From: Microbacterium rhizomatis
Lineage (GTDB): Bacteria > Actinomycetota > Actinomycetes > Actinomycetales > Microbacteriaceae
Assembly (NCBI RefSeq): GCF_008710745.1
Contig: NZ_VYSA01000002.1
Coordinates: forward strand, 496,001-560,000
Length of the DNA stretch: 64,000 bases
Direction of reading: 5' to 3'
Under the pieces are notes generated by a model, which was not told the origin of the DNA, did not search any database, and worked only from the letters and a program-made list of their open reading frames with translations. Made by a program: the position numbers and the translations under genes. This document shows, piece by piece, positions 1 to 9,254 of the stretch; position 1 is the stretch's first letter; each line of letters begins with the position of its first letter.

Positions 1-1525
1 TCGTCATCGCGAACGGCCAGGATGCCTGGCGCATCGCCTGCGCGGTGTGGAATCCGTCGACCGGCAACGCGAAGACCGACGGGTCGCCACCCACCTCGGT
101 GAGCGAGCCGAGCCGGGTGTACCGGTAGAACGCCGTGTCTTCGACGCCCTTGGCCATGACCGGCCCGGTCGTCTGCTGGAACCGGCGTGCCACCTCGGTG
201 AGCGGGTCGGCGAGCACCGGCGCGAGCCGCGAGATCTCATCAGCGAGGTCGGGACGACGCAGGGATGCCGCAGCCGCCGCCTCGTCGAGGTGCGCGCGCC
301 CCGCGGGAAGGTACGAGCGGTACACCGGGAAGCACGCGAGCAGCTCGGCCAGCGCGTCACGGGTGGTCTCGACAGGCTCGACCACGGCCTCCGACTCGCC
401 CACCGAGTGCTCCGAGAGCGCGCGCACCAGCCGGGCGATCTCGGCACCCTGGATGGTGTCGGCGATCATCCGCTTCGTGTCGTGGATCACCTCGTGATAG
501 TCGGGGGCGGCGCCGCCGCGGAGCGCCGCATCCAGCACACCGAGGCGCGCCTCGCCGGCCGGATCGATCAGCACGCGATCGAACTCGGCGAGCGCGTCGT
601 ACCCGGTCGTGCCGTCGGTCTGCCACCAGCCGGGCAGTTCCTCGCCGTGCTCGAGGATCTTCTCCACGAGGACGTACGCGCCGCCGGTCGCTGCGGCGAG
701 ACGCTCCAGGTACCCGCCCGGATCGAGAAGCCCGTCGGGATGATCGATCCGGAGTCCGTCGGCGATTCCGTCGCGCACCCAGCGGAGCACCTCGACATGC
801 GTCTCGTCGAACACCCACGGCACCTCGACCCGCACACCGGCCAGTGTCGTGACGGCGAAGAAGCGCCGGTAGTTGAGTTCCGCCGCCTCGCGCCGCCAGA
901 AGATCGGCTCCCAGTGCTGGGCCTGGACGATCGCGCGCACCGTCGCGATGTCCGAGAGCTCCGCGCCGGCGGGCACGCTCCCCGGCGCCAGGGGGAGGAC
1001 GTGCTCGAAGTAGCGCAGCACACCGGGGCTCGGTGCCGCGTCACCGGGGCTCGGCTGCTGCGACTGCTGACGCTCGATGACGAAATCGGGCAGCGCGTCG
1101 TCGATGGTCCCGCCGAGGATGGGCACACGCACCTTGCCGCCGCCGAAGTCCCAGTCGATGTCGAACGCCTCGGCGTAGCGCGAACCCCGCCCGTGCGTCA
1201 GCACGTCCCACCACCAGGGGTTCTGCGCGGGCTCCGAGATCCCCATGTGGTTCGGGACCGTATCGATCAGGATGCCGAGACCGGCCGCGCGCGCCGACGC
1301 CGCGAAGCGGTCAAGGCCCGCCCCGCCGCCGCGGTCGGGATCCACGAGCGTCGGATCGACGACGTCGTAGCCGTGGTCGGATCCCTCGGTGGCTCTCAGG
1401 AGGGGTGAGAGGTACGCCCACGAGACCCCGAGGTCGCGCAGGTAGCCGGTGACGGCGGCCGCAGCATCCAGATCGAAGGATCGGCGGATCTGCAGGCGAT
1501 AGGTGGACCGTGGGCGTGCGGTCAC
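1..1525 (-). CDS. treY: Malto-oligosyltrehalose synthase, N-terminal part (partial)
   Basis: Converts the reducing end of maltodextrins to a trehalosyl unit, the first step of the TreY-TreZ route to trehalose in the cytoplasm. The reading frame is open through the left edge, so about 508 N-terminal residues are present and the C-terminus lies outside. GH13 signatures are visible in order: an LIDTVPNH motif (region I), GLRIDHPDGL with the presumed nucleophile Asp (region II) and YVLVEKILEHGEELP with the acid/base Glu (region III). The GTG start at 1525 lies 2 nt after the glgX stop, with a GAGAGG ribosome site inside the end of glgX, so the two are co-translated. treZ would be expected further left. 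Confidence 0.93.
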   Translation of the reverse strand, partial: MTARPRSTYRLQIRRSFDLDAAAAVTGYLRDLGVSWAYLSPLLRATEGSDHGYDVVDPTLVDPDRGGGAGLDRFAASARAAGLGILIDTVPNHMGISEPAQNPWWWDVLTHGRGSRYAEAFDIDWDFGGGKVRVPILGGTIDDALPDFVIERQQSQQPSPGDAAPSPGVLRYFEHVLPLAPGSVPAGAELSDIATVRAIVQAQHWEPIFWRREAAELNYRRFFAVTTLAGVRVEVPWVFDETHVEVLRWVRDGIADGLRIDHPDGLLDPGGYLERLAAATGGAYVLVEKILEHGEELPGWWQTDGTTGYDALAEFDRVLIDPAGEARLGVLDAALRGGAAPDYHEVIHDTKRMIADTIQGAEIARLVRALSEHSVGESEAVVEPVETTRDALAELLACFPVYRSYLPAGRAHLDEAAAAASLRRPDLADEISRLAPVLADPLTEVARRFQQTTGPVMAKGVEDTAFYRYTRLGSLTEVGGDPSVFALPVDGFHTAQAMRQASWPFAMT

Positions 1526-1527
1526 CG

Positions 1528-3732
1528 CTACCTCTCCATCTCGGACTTGGGCGAGAGCCCGGGCATGGTGGATTCGGCCAGGATCGACAGCGACGCAGCC
1601 ACCGAGTGGTCGACCTCGGGCTCAGGCAGGTCATGCTCGGAGAGCACCATGAGAGCCTTGGCGTGCAACCGGACCGTCGAGCCCGGGTCCAGCGGCTCGG
1701 CGTCGGCCATCTCGCCCGCGGTGTCGACCATGATGTTCCACTTCGGGCTGAATTCCACTTCCGGAATATGGAAGTCGATGATGTCGTCGCCCGCGTTGAA
1801 CAGCACGATGAAGTGCAGATCCGAGATCGGCTCGCCGCGACGATCCCGCTCACGGATGCCTCGGCCGTTGAGGAAGACGCCGACAGCGCGCCCGAAGCCG
1901 GATTCCCAGTCCTCCGGCTGCATCGCGCTGCCGTCGGGCCGCAGCCACGCGATGTCGGGCACACCCTGACCGACTTCCATGCGCACCGGCCGACCGTTGA
2001 AGAACCGGCTCCGGCGGAAGGTGGGGTGATCGCGGCGCAGGCGCGCGAGCGCGGCGGTGAACTCGACCAGCGGGTGATCGACGTTCTCCCAGTCGACCCA
2101 CGTGATCGGGCTGTCCTGGGCATAGCCGTTGTTGTTGCCCTGCTGGGTGCGGCCCAGCTCGTCGCCGTGCAGCAGCATCGGCACACCCTGGCTGAGCAGG
2201 AGCGTCGCGATGAAGTTGCGCTGCTGGCGGGCGCGCAGCGTATTGACCTCGACATCGTCGGTCGGCCCTTCGACGCCGAAGTTCATCGAGCGGTTGTCGT
2301 CGGCGCCGTCCCTGCCCTCCTCGCCGTTGGCCTCGTTGTGCTTCTCGTTGTAGCTCACCAGGTCACGGAGGGTGAAGCCGTCGTGGGCGGTGACGAAGTT
2401 GACGGATGCCACGGGCCGGCGTCCGGAGTGCTCGTAGAGGTCGGCCGACCCGGTCAGGCGCGAGGCGAATTCGCCGAGGGCCTGCGGCTCGCCGCGCCAG
2501 AAGTCGCGCACGGTGTCGCGGTACTTGCCGTTCCACTCGGTCCACTGCGGAGGGAAGTTGCCGACCTGGTACCCGCCGGGACCGACGTCCCACGGCTCGG
2601 CGATGAGCTTGACCTGCGAGACCACCGGATCCTGCTGCACGAGTTCGAAGAAGGTCGCGAGCTTGTCGACGTCGTAGAATTCACGGGCCAGCGCCGAGGC
2701 GAGGTCGAAGCGGAACCCGTCGACGTGCATCTCGAGCACCCAGTACCGCAGCGAGTCCATGATCAGCTGCAGGGCGTGCGGATTGCCGACGTTCAAGCTG
2801 TTGCCCGTGCCGGTGTAGTCGGTGTAGTACCGCTTGTCGGCGTCCTCGAGGCGGTAGTAGGCCGCGTTGTCGATGCCACGCATCGAGAGGGTCGGGCCCA
2901 TGTGGTTGCCCTCTGCGGTGTGGTTGTAGACCACATCGAGGATGACCTCGATCCCCTCGGCGTGCAGGGCGCGCACCATGCCCTTGAACTCCTCGACCTG
3001 CTGGCCGCGCTGCCCCGTAGAGGCATACGTGTTCTGCGGAGCGAGGAACGCGATCGTGTTGTAGCCCCAGTAGTTCGACAGGCCCTTCTCTTCCAGCGTC
3101 GAGTCGTTGACGAACTGGTGCACCGGCATGAGCTCGATCGCGGTGACGCCGAGCTTCTTCAGGTGATCGATGATCGCCGGGTGCCCGATGGCGCTGTAGG
3201 TGCCGCGGATCGACTCCGGGATGTCGGGGTGACGCTCGGTGAGACCCTTCACGTGCGCCTCGTAGATGAAGCTCTCGGAGTAGGGCGTCTTGGGCAGGCG
3301 ATCGCCGCCCCAATCGAAGAAGGGATTGACGACGACCGCCTTCATCATCGAGGCCGCCGAGTCCTCGTCGTTGCGCGAGTCGGGGTCGCCGAAGTTGTAG
3401 CCGAAGACCTGCTGACCCCACTCGACCTGCCCGTCGACGGCCTTCGCGTACGGGTCCAGGAGGAGCTTGTTCGGGTTGAAGCGCGCGCCGGACTCCGGGT
3501 CGTACTCGCCGTACACCCGGTAGCCGTAGCGCTGGCCCGGGCGGACCTGCGGCAGGTACGCGTGCCAGACGAAGGCGTCGACGTCGAGCATCTCGACGCG
3601 GGTCTCCTTGCCCCGGTCTCCGAAGAGGCAGAGCTCCACGCGCGTGGCGCCCTCACTGAAGAGGGCGAAGTTGGTGCCGTTGCCGTCGAACGTGGCACCG
3701 AGCGGATAAGACGATCCCGGCCAAGCCTGCAC
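1528..3732 (-). CDS. glgX: Glycogen debranching enzyme GlgX/TreX
   Basis: Hydrolyses alpha-1,6 branches of glycogen and supplies linear maltodextrins to TreY, which is the next gene. About 734 residues: an N-terminal CBM48-like domain (start VQAWPGSSYPLGATFDG) followed by a GH13 barrel. Catalytic motifs seen are DGFRFDLASALAR (nucleophile Asp), LIAEPWDVGPGG (acid/base Glu) and FVTAHDGFTL (transition-state Asp). The frame is open to 3969, but I place the start at GTG 3732 because GAAAGGGGAACGACA immediately precedes it and the family begins here. ATG 3795 is an alternative that would add 21 residues with no obvious ribosome site. Confidence 0.93.
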   Translation of the reverse strand: MQAWPGSSYPLGATFDGNGTNFALFSEGATRVELCLFGDRGKETRVEMLDVDAFVWHAYLPQVRPGQRYGYRVYGEYDPESGARFNPNKLLLDPYAKAVDGQVEWGQQVFGYNFGDPDSRNDEDSAASMMKAVVVNPFFDWGGDRLPKTPYSESFIYEAHVKGLTERHPDIPESIRGTYSAIGHPAIIDHLKKLGVTAIELMPVHQFVNDSTLEEKGLSNYWGYNTIAFLAPQNTYASTGQRGQQVEEFKGMVRALHAEGIEVILDVVYNHTAEGNHMGPTLSMRGIDNAAYYRLEDADKRYYTDYTGTGNSLNVGNPHALQLIMDSLRYWVLEMHVDGFRFDLASALAREFYDVDKLATFFELVQQDPVVSQVKLIAEPWDVGPGGYQVGNFPPQWTEWNGKYRDTVRDFWRGEPQALGEFASRLTGSADLYEHSGRRPVASVNFVTAHDGFTLRDLVSYNEKHNEANGEEGRDGADDNRSMNFGVEGPTDDVEVNTLRARQQRNFIATLLLSQGVPMLLHGDELGRTQQGNNNGYAQDSPITWVDWENVDHPLVEFTAALARLRRDHPTFRRSRFFNGRPVRMEVGQGVPDIAWLRPDGSAMQPEDWESGFGRAVGVFLNGRGIRERDRRGEPISDLHFIVLFNAGDDIIDFHIPEVEFSPKWNIMVDTAGEMADAEPLDPGSTVRLHAKALMVLSEHDLPEPEVDHSVAASLSILAESTMPGLSPKSEMER

Positions 3733-3878
3733 TGTCGTTCCCCTTTCGAGAGCATTCACCTTAGTCGAGCCGTGTGTCGGGGAATCTTCTGCCATGCTCC
3801 GAGCCTCACGCACGCGGGTATGGCGAGGTCGGGGGTTGACAGCATCCCCGATCGTCACCGCTGGATCGCTCGCCGCGA

Positions 3879-4370
3879 TCAGGTCGCACCCTGTGGAGGC
3901 TCGATGAGCAGCGCGATCCGCTCGTCGAGGTAGGCGGCCAGCGGTACGAAGCCGGCCGCCGAGCTCCATCGCACGGCGGCCACGCCGTCGATCATCGCGA
4001 GGGGGCCGGATGCTGTGCCCCGCTCGATCGCGTCCAGATCGAGCTCGTTCCAGCCGATGTGCACCGCCGTGCCCTCGGCGAATCCGCCGCGGAAGGCCGC
4101 CGCAGACAGCTCGGAGCGACGACGCTGCGTCTCCGCGGTGAACCCGCGCGGCGCCTCATGGCGGGAACGCACGATCTCGCCCGTCGCGAGCACCGCGCTC
4201 TCGGTGACCAGAAGCACGCCGAGGTGCCACGCGACACCACGGGGAACGATTCGCGGAGCGCGGGCGACGCCGAGCACCCGGCGCGGCGTGACGAGCTCGC
4301 CGAGGGACTCCGCGGGCGCGCCCGAGAGGCGCTCGCGCGCCGCCTCGAAGAGGTCGCTGAGCGCGCTCAC
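3879..4370 (-). CDS. Conserved hypothetical protein, antiporter-linked
   Basis: A 163-residue soluble protein with no signal peptide or membrane segment. It has a central block RVLGVARAPRIVPRGVAWHL and an acidic C-terminal half. I recall similar proteins in Microbacteriaceae, sometimes labelled glutaminase without support; I see no glutaminase motif and give no function. The GTG start at 4370 overlaps the antiporter stop by four bases (GTGA), so it is probably translated from the same message and may be functionally tied to the antiporter. Confidence 0.7.
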   Translation of the reverse strand: MSALSDLFEAARERLSGAPAESLGELVTPRRVLGVARAPRIVPRGVAWHLGVLLVTESAVLATGEIVRSRHEAPRGFTAETQRRRSELSAAAFRGGFAEGTAVHIGWNELDLDAIERGTASGPLAMIDGVAAVRWSSAAGFVPLAAYLDERIALLIEPPQGAT

Positions 4371-5575
4371 CTCGGCGAGCTGAGCGGGTCGTAGGCGGGG
4401 CTCGTGACGACCTGGCGATCGCCGTGCAGCGTCATCCCGATCAGTGGGTAGAGCAGCACCGACAGCATCCCCGCCCCCACCAGGGCCGACGCGATTCCCG
4501 GGCTGATGAGCTGTTCTTCGGTGCCGATGGTGGTGACCGCGACGATGATCGGCAGACCCGTGGCGCCCAGCAGCGTCAGCGCCCACCGGTCGCGCCGCGT
4601 GGAGCCCACCGGGGCGGCGAGGCGGGACGGAAGTCCCCGGATCACGAGCAGCAGGATTGCGAAGATCGGCAGCAGCACGAGGATGCGCCAGTCCGCCACG
4701 AGGGCGCTGAGGTTGAAGGTGACTCCGGTGTAGAGGAAGAACAGCGGCACGAAGAACCCGAACGCGACGGCTTCGACCTTGCTCTCGACGGCGTCGCGGT
4801 CGGCCTCTTTCGCGCTCCTCATGATGAGCTGCCAGACGATTCCCGCCGTGAATGCACCGAGGAGCATGTCCAGATCGAGCCAGAGACTCACCGCGACGAG
4901 GCCGCCCAGGATCAGGAACACCAGCCGCACCGCGAACTGGCCCGAGGTGTGCAGCGTGGCGTTCACGAAGCGGTGCAGGCTGCCGTGGTCGGCCCGCACG
5001 GCGAGCCAGATGGCCAGGGCAGCGACCAGCACGAACCCGACGAGCACGAGCGTGGCGACCCCGACTTCGCGCGTTCCCAGGAACAGCGAGATCGCCACGA
5101 GCGGGCCGAACTCGCCGACGGCGCCGATCGCCGTGATCGCCTGGCCGAACGGGGTGTCGAGCTCCTTCGCGTCGCGGAGGATCGGCATCAGCGTGCCCAG
5201 AGCCGTGGAGCACAGCGCGACGCCGATCACGACGGCACCCGGTCCGGGCGCGAGGATGAAACCGGCCACGACGCCGGCGACCAGACTGATGAGCCATCCG
5301 AGCGACGCGCGTCGCGCGGGGCGACCGGCGATCGCCCCGAAGCGGATCTCGGCGCCGGCCATGAAGAACAGCATCGCGAGCCCGAAATCGGCGAGCTCGG
5401 CGAACAGATCGCTCGGCTCGACCCAGCCGAGCAGGCTCGGACCGGCGAGGATTCCGAGCAGCAGCTCGAAGACGACGATCGGGATCCGGACCCATCGCCC
5501 GAGCCCCCGGGCGACGAGCGGCGCGAGGACGGCGAGGATCGGGAGCAGGAAGAACCCGGAGTGCACGACGCTCAT
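4367..5575 (-). CDS. Cation/proton antiporter (CPA2, Kef-like)
   Basis: 402-residue integral membrane protein with about 11-12 hydrophobic segments, typical of Na+/H+ or K+/H+ exchangers of the CPA2 family. The N-terminal LLLGILAGPSLLG segment matches the first family motif, and PILRDAKELDTPFGQAIT sits in the region of the conserved ion-translocating helices. There is no C-terminal RCK/TrkA-N domain, so this is the transport domain alone. It starts 4 nt after the lipase stop and overlaps the next gene, which places it in a four-gene minus-strand operon. The transported ion cannot be deduced. Confidence 0.88.
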   Translation of the reverse strand: MSVVHSGFFLLPILAVLAPLVARGLGRWVRIPIVVFELLLGILAGPSLLGWVEPSDLFAELADFGLAMLFFMAGAEIRFGAIAGRPARRASLGWLISLVAGVVAGFILAPGPGAVVIGVALCSTALGTLMPILRDAKELDTPFGQAITAIGAVGEFGPLVAISLFLGTREVGVATLVLVGFVLVAALAIWLAVRADHGSLHRFVNATLHTSGQFAVRLVFLILGGLVAVSLWLDLDMLLGAFTAGIVWQLIMRSAKEADRDAVESKVEAVAFGFFVPLFFLYTGVTFNLSALVADWRILVLLPIFAILLLVIRGLPSRLAAPVGSTRRDRWALTLLGATGLPIIVAVTTIGTEEQLISPGIASALVGAGMLSVLLYPLIGMTLHGDRQVVTSPAYDPLSSPR

Positions 5576-5579
5576 GCCG

Positions 5580-6803
5580 TCAGCGTAGTGCGGGGAGTTT
5601 CCGGTCGAGCCACGACATGAATCCGGGAACCGCGAGGTACGCGACAGTGCCGTGCGTGGCGAACGAGATGGGCTCGAACGTCACGTCCATCCCGAGCGAT
5701 GCCTCGTGCGCGGCGAAGTCACGCGTGTCGCCGGGCACGACGAGCTCGTCCGAGAGCCCCTGGGCGATGAACAGGGGCGCCGCGAACGCGGTGCTGCCCG
5801 CGGAGTTCTCGGCGAGGATCTGATCCCACGGCGCGGTCGTCGTCGGGTCCGCCGTGACGAAGTGCCCGACGAGCGGGTCGCCGATCGCATGCAGCTCGGG
5901 GATGTTCTCGAGCAGGCAGAGCTGATTCATCCTGGGCAGCAGCGCGATCGCCTCCGGAGTGAGGATGCTGTTCAGCTCCGTACCGGGAGTGTCGGCGTAG
6001 ATGCCCGCGAACGCGGCGAACGCGTACGAGCCGATCGTCACGCCGGAGATGTCGTCCAGGTGCGCCTTCAGGAGGTTCTTCAGATCGGCGGCCGGTGCTG
6101 CGACGCCGACCGCCTGGATCGTCAGCTCGGGCGCATAGGTCGCCGCCCGCTCGGCCGCGAACAGCACGGCCTGGCCTCCCTGCGAATGACCCCACAGGAT
6201 GACGTCGTCGCCCGCCTCGGCTCCCGGGATCGTGCGGGCGGCGCGGACCGCGTCGAGCACGTTGTTGCCCTCGGTGACGCCCACAAGGTACGAGTCGGGC
6301 CCGGGCGTGCCCATCCCCGCGTAGTCGGTGGCCACGACCGTGTAGCCACGTGTCAGGAGTGCGCGAAGACCCTCGATCATGTCGAACGGATCGAACCCGT
6401 AGGACGGTGCGCAATCGGGTGCCGAGCCGGTGGTCGGATGCCCCCATGACACGACCGTGCGCCCGCCCGCCGGTGCGGGACCGAGCGGCACGACCACCAC
6501 ACCGGTGACCAGGACGTCGGCGCCGTTCAGGTCGCGCGAGTGGTACATGATGCGCCAGGCGCGCGCCGCGAGCGGCGCCCCGAGCAGCTCATCGGCCTTC
6601 ACGAGGTCGCCGGGCGCCCCTGCGGGCACGGGCGAGGGCTGGGCGTAGAAGCCGGCCACCGCCGGGCGCTCGAGCGCGTCGCCCACGAGGCGGATCTCCT
6701 CGGCGGCGACGACGCCGCCCAGGACCGCGAGGCTGAACGCGAAGAAGCCCGCGACGATGCGATGCGCGTGGGTTCGACCGAACGGATTGCCAGACACGCT
6801 CAC
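5580..6803 (-). CDS. Secretory lipase-family alpha/beta hydrolase
   Basis: 407 residues. A basic start followed by a hydrophobic stretch (IVAGFFAFSLAVLGGVVAAEE) indicates a secretion signal or membrane anchor. The nucleophile elbow is GHSQGG in VILWGHSQGGQAVLFA. An upstream oxyanion-region GHPTTGS and a long lid region resemble the secretory lipase (LIP) family of fungi and actinobacteria, and the late His is probably in FATHGTVAYL. The likely role is hydrolysis of esters outside the membrane; the substrate is unknown. The GTG start overlaps the stop of the preceding gene in a GTGA junction. Confidence 0.82.
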   Translation of the reverse strand: MSVSGNPFGRTHAHRIVAGFFAFSLAVLGGVVAAEEIRLVGDALERPAVAGFYAQPSPVPAGAPGDLVKADELLGAPLAARAWRIMYHSRDLNGADVLVTGVVVVPLGPAPAGGRTVVSWGHPTTGSAPDCAPSYGFDPFDMIEGLRALLTRGYTVVATDYAGMGTPGPDSYLVGVTEGNNVLDAVRAARTIPGAEAGDDVILWGHSQGGQAVLFAAERAATYAPELTIQAVGVAAPAADLKNLLKAHLDDISGVTIGSYAFAAFAGIYADTPGTELNSILTPEAIALLPRMNQLCLLENIPELHAIGDPLVGHFVTADPTTTAPWDQILAENSAGSTAFAAPLFIAQGLSDELVVPGDTRDFAAHEASLGMDVTFEPISFATHGTVAYLAVPGFMSWLDRKLPALR

Positions 6804-7660
6804 GCCTCTCGCTTCCCGCGGGCGCGCTCGGCGGCCTGCGCGGCCGAACGCGCGGCGGATGCGGCATCCGCACGCTCCCGGTCGAGGCGATGCGCCTCGG
6901 AGTCGGCGTCCTCGGCGTCGGCGAGCATCCGCTCGAGCTGTGCGCGCAGGTCGTCGACGCGCTCGTGGAGGAGCTCGGCCCGCTCCTGCGCCTTGGTCGA
7001 GCGCGCCTCCGCGCGGGCGAGCTCGCGCGCCGCCTCCGACGCGGTGCGCTCCGCCTCGCGCACGGCGAGCTCGGCCGCTTTCCGGGCGCGGCGTTCGGCC
7101 AGGTCGTCACGGCTGGGGCGCTGCGTCGGCAGCGGAGTGGTGCCGGCCACCGCGTCCGTCACATCGACCTCGTCGAAGCCCGTCGCCTCGAGGGTGCGCA
7201 CGAGACGGCCGGTCATGACGGCGGCGGCGGCACCGGCATCCATCACCGCCGCGTTGATCGTCTTCTCGACCTCGTCGCGCGCGGCCGAGCTCACGGTCAC
7301 CCCCTCGGAGCGGGCGAGGTCGACGGCGTGTTTCGCGAGCGCTGCGACGAGTGCGCGGCGCTGGGTGCTGAGGGTCTTCAGCTCCGCCGCGTCGAGGTCG
7401 TCCTGGGCCTCGCGGAGGGCGGCGGCGAGGTCGAGTGCGTCGCCGAGCTTGCCGCCACGGGCGAGGAGGTTCACCGCCCATGCCGCCACGGAGGGCTTGC
7501 GCAGAGCCTTGATCGAGGCGGCGGCCGCACGATCGGATACTCCGGCACGCGCGTTGCGCGCGGCGGTGAACCGGTCGGGAGTCAGCGCGTACAGCTCATC
7601 GGCCGCGGCGTCGAGCGCAGCGGCGGTGCTTTCGCCTGCGGAGTCCGCGGCATCCTTCAT
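6800..7660 (-). CDS. Coiled-coil hypothetical protein
   Basis: 286 residues, extremely Ala/Arg/Glu-rich. The N-terminal part (LYALTPDRFTAARNARAG) has hydrophobic helices, and the last 100 residues form an uninterrupted predicted coiled coil (RKAAELAVREAERTASEAAR and so on). It resembles actinobacterial transposase-mislabelled or structural coil proteins, but no catalytic motif is visible and I assign no function. ATG 7660 is the likely start because the longer frame upstream is low-complexity and non-conserved in character. It is first in the operon with the lipase and antiporter genes. Confidence 0.68.
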   Translation of the reverse strand: MKDAADSAGESTAAALDAAADELYALTPDRFTAARNARAGVSDRAAAASIKALRKPSVAAWAVNLLARGGKLGDALDLAAALREAQDDLDAAELKTLSTQRRALVAALAKHAVDLARSEGVTVSSAARDEVEKTINAAVMDAGAAAAVMTGRLVRTLEATGFDEVDVTDAVAGTTPLPTQRPSRDDLAERRARKAAELAVREAERTASEAARELARAEARSTKAQERAELLHERVDDLRAQLERMLADAEDADSEAHRLDRERADAASAARSAAQAAERARGKREA

Positions 7661-7828
7661 CCGGCCATTCTCGCCGCTTCCTGTGCGGCCGCGCACCCCG
7701 GCTTTGCGGTGCGACCTCGCCCCCTCCCCGCGCGCCGTCTGCAGGGAGCAATGTGACCCGTGGTGCACGTGCGAACCGACACGCCGCGCGCAGCGCCGGG
7801 CTCCCTGCAAACGGACCCCCAGCCCGAA

Positions 7829-9145
7829 TCAGTCGAGGATGCTCGCCGCCTGGCGCGCTGCGCCGAGCGCGACGTACTCGCCCGGAGCGGGCACCTGCAC
7901 CGGCAGGCCGAGGACGAGCGGGGCGATCGCCCTGACCGCCTCGGACTGCGCTCCCCCGCCGACCAGCAGCGCGCGTTCGAGCGGGACTCCGAGCGCGCGC
8001 AGCGCCTCGAGGCCCGCCGACAGGCCGCCGAGCATTCCCTCGACCGCCGCGCGCGCGAGGTTCTCGCGGGTGGTGGATGCGAGGGTCATGCCGGTGAGCG
8101 ACGCCGTCGCATCCGGCAGGTTCGGCGTGCGCTCGCCCTCAAAGTACGGCACGAGCGACAGACCCCCCGCTCCGGGTTCGGCCGCGAGGGCGAGCGCGCT
8201 GAGCTCGCCGTGCGAGACGTCCAGCAGCCGGGCGATCGCGTCGAGCACGCGCGCGGCGTTGAGCGTGGCGACGAGCGGAAGGAACCGCCCGGTGCAGTCG
8301 GCGAAGCCCGCGACGGTGCCCGACGGGTCGATCGTGCGCTCCTGGCTGACGGCGAAGACCGTGCCGCTCGTGCCGATCGAGACGACCACGTCGCCCGGCC
8401 CCGCGCCGATTCCGAGCGCCGCGCCCGCATTGTCGCCCGCGCCACCGCCGACGCGGCGCCCCGCCTCATCGAGCACCCACTCGCTCGGCCCGAGCACGCG
8501 CGGGAGCATCGCGTCGTGCCCCAGCGCGGCCGTGAGCAGATCGCGGTCGTACGGGTCATCGCCGGCATCGAGGGGCTCGGGGCTCCAGTAGCCGGTGCCC
8601 GAAGCATCCGATCTGTCGGTCACGAGCTCGTCCAGCATGGGCCCGCGCACCGATTCGCCGGCCGGCCCGAAGCCGCGCAGGCGCCAGGTCAGCCAGTCGT
8701 GCGGGAGGGCGACCGCCGCGACGCGCGCCGCGTTGTCTGGCTCGCTGTCGCGCAGCCAACGGAGCTTCGTGATCGTGAACGACGCCACGGGCACGAGCCC
8801 CGTGCGCTGCGCGAGCTGCTCGGCGCCGAACTCGGCGATCAGGTCGGCTGCTGCGCCCGCCGAGCGAGTGTCGTTCCAGAGGAGCGCGGGACGGATGACG
8901 CGCCCGCCCTCATCGAGCACGACCATGCCGTGCTGCTGGCCGCCGATCGCCCACGCATCGACGTCACCGATCCCGCCGGCATCGGCGATCGCCGCCTGCA
9001 GGGCGGTCCACCACGCCGCGGGGTCGACCTCCGTGCCGTCGGGGTGGGACGCACGTCCCACTCGCACGACCGCACCGGTCACGGCATCCGTGATGACGAC
9101 CTTGCACGACTGCGTCGACGAATCGACGCCCATGACGAGCTGCAT
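7829..9145 (-). CDS. xylB: Xylulokinase
   Basis: Phosphorylates D-xylulose to xylulose 5-phosphate, the second step of xylose use. 438 residues, FGGY kinase fold: the N-terminal phosphate-binding motif [11 protein letters not shown], the [11 protein letters not shown] region, the substrate-binding LWNDTRS motif, and the C-terminal [16 protein letters not shown] plus [11 protein letters not shown] motifs. Slightly short of the usual 480-500 residues but complete at both ends. ATG 9145 is preceded by GGGAGCGGGCG. It lies downstream of xylA with a 109-bp spacer containing a long hairpin. Confidence 0.95.
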   Translation of the reverse strand: MQLVMGVDSSTQSCKVVITDAVTGAVVRVGRASHPDGTEVDPAAWWTALQAAIADAGGIGDVDAWAIGGQQHGMVVLDEGGRVIRPALLWNDTRSAGAAADLIAEFGAEQLAQRTGLVPVASFTITKLRWLRDSEPDNAARVAAVALPHDWLTWRLRGFGPAGESVRGPMLDELVTDRSDASGTGYWSPEPLDAGDDPYDRDLLTAALGHDAMLPRVLGPSEWVLDEAGRRVGGGAGDNAGAALGIGAGPGDVVVSIGTSGTVFAVSQERTIDPSGTVAGFADCTGRFLPLVATLNAARVLDAIARLLDVSHGELSALALAAEPGAGGLSLVPYFEGERTPNLPDATASLTGMTLASTTRENLARAAVEGMLGGLSAGLEALRALGVPLERALLVGGGAQSEAVRAIAPLVLGLPVQVPAPGEYVALGAARQAASILD

Positions 9146-9182
9146 CGCCCGCTCCCTTCGGCTGATAACGCCGAGACGGGGA

Positions 9183-9222
9183 TTCGCCGAGACCGAGTGG
9201 CGAGCCACTCGGTCTCGGCGAA
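9183..9222. repeat. Perfect 19-bp inverted repeat between xylA and xylB
   Basis: Arms TTCGCCGAGACCGAGTGGC (9183-9201) and their exact complement (9204-9222) are separated by only 2 nt. The shorter motif CGCCGAGAC or its complement recurs on both sides (9170-9178 and 9231-9238). There is no T-tract, so it could be a terminator, an mRNA-stabilising or processing element inside the xyl operon, or a mobile palindromic repeat. Confidence 0.85.
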
Positions 9223-9254
9223 AGCCCCTGCCTCGGCGAAGTGTTTCGGACGGG

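Noticed and set aside
47..1408. Long plus-strand open frame opposite treY
   Set aside because: It is the mirror of a GH13 coding region; it is Arg/Glu/His-rich with no recognisable domain, typical of antisense frames in high-GC DNA.
1510..3933. 807-codon plus-strand frame opposite glgX
   Set aside because: Same reason; the minus strand has all GH13 catalytic motifs.
7740..7809. Terminator from inverted copies of TGCAGGGAGC upstream of xylB's downstream neighbour
   Set aside because: The arms are about 50 bases apart with no compact hairpin, so a terminator role is not supported.
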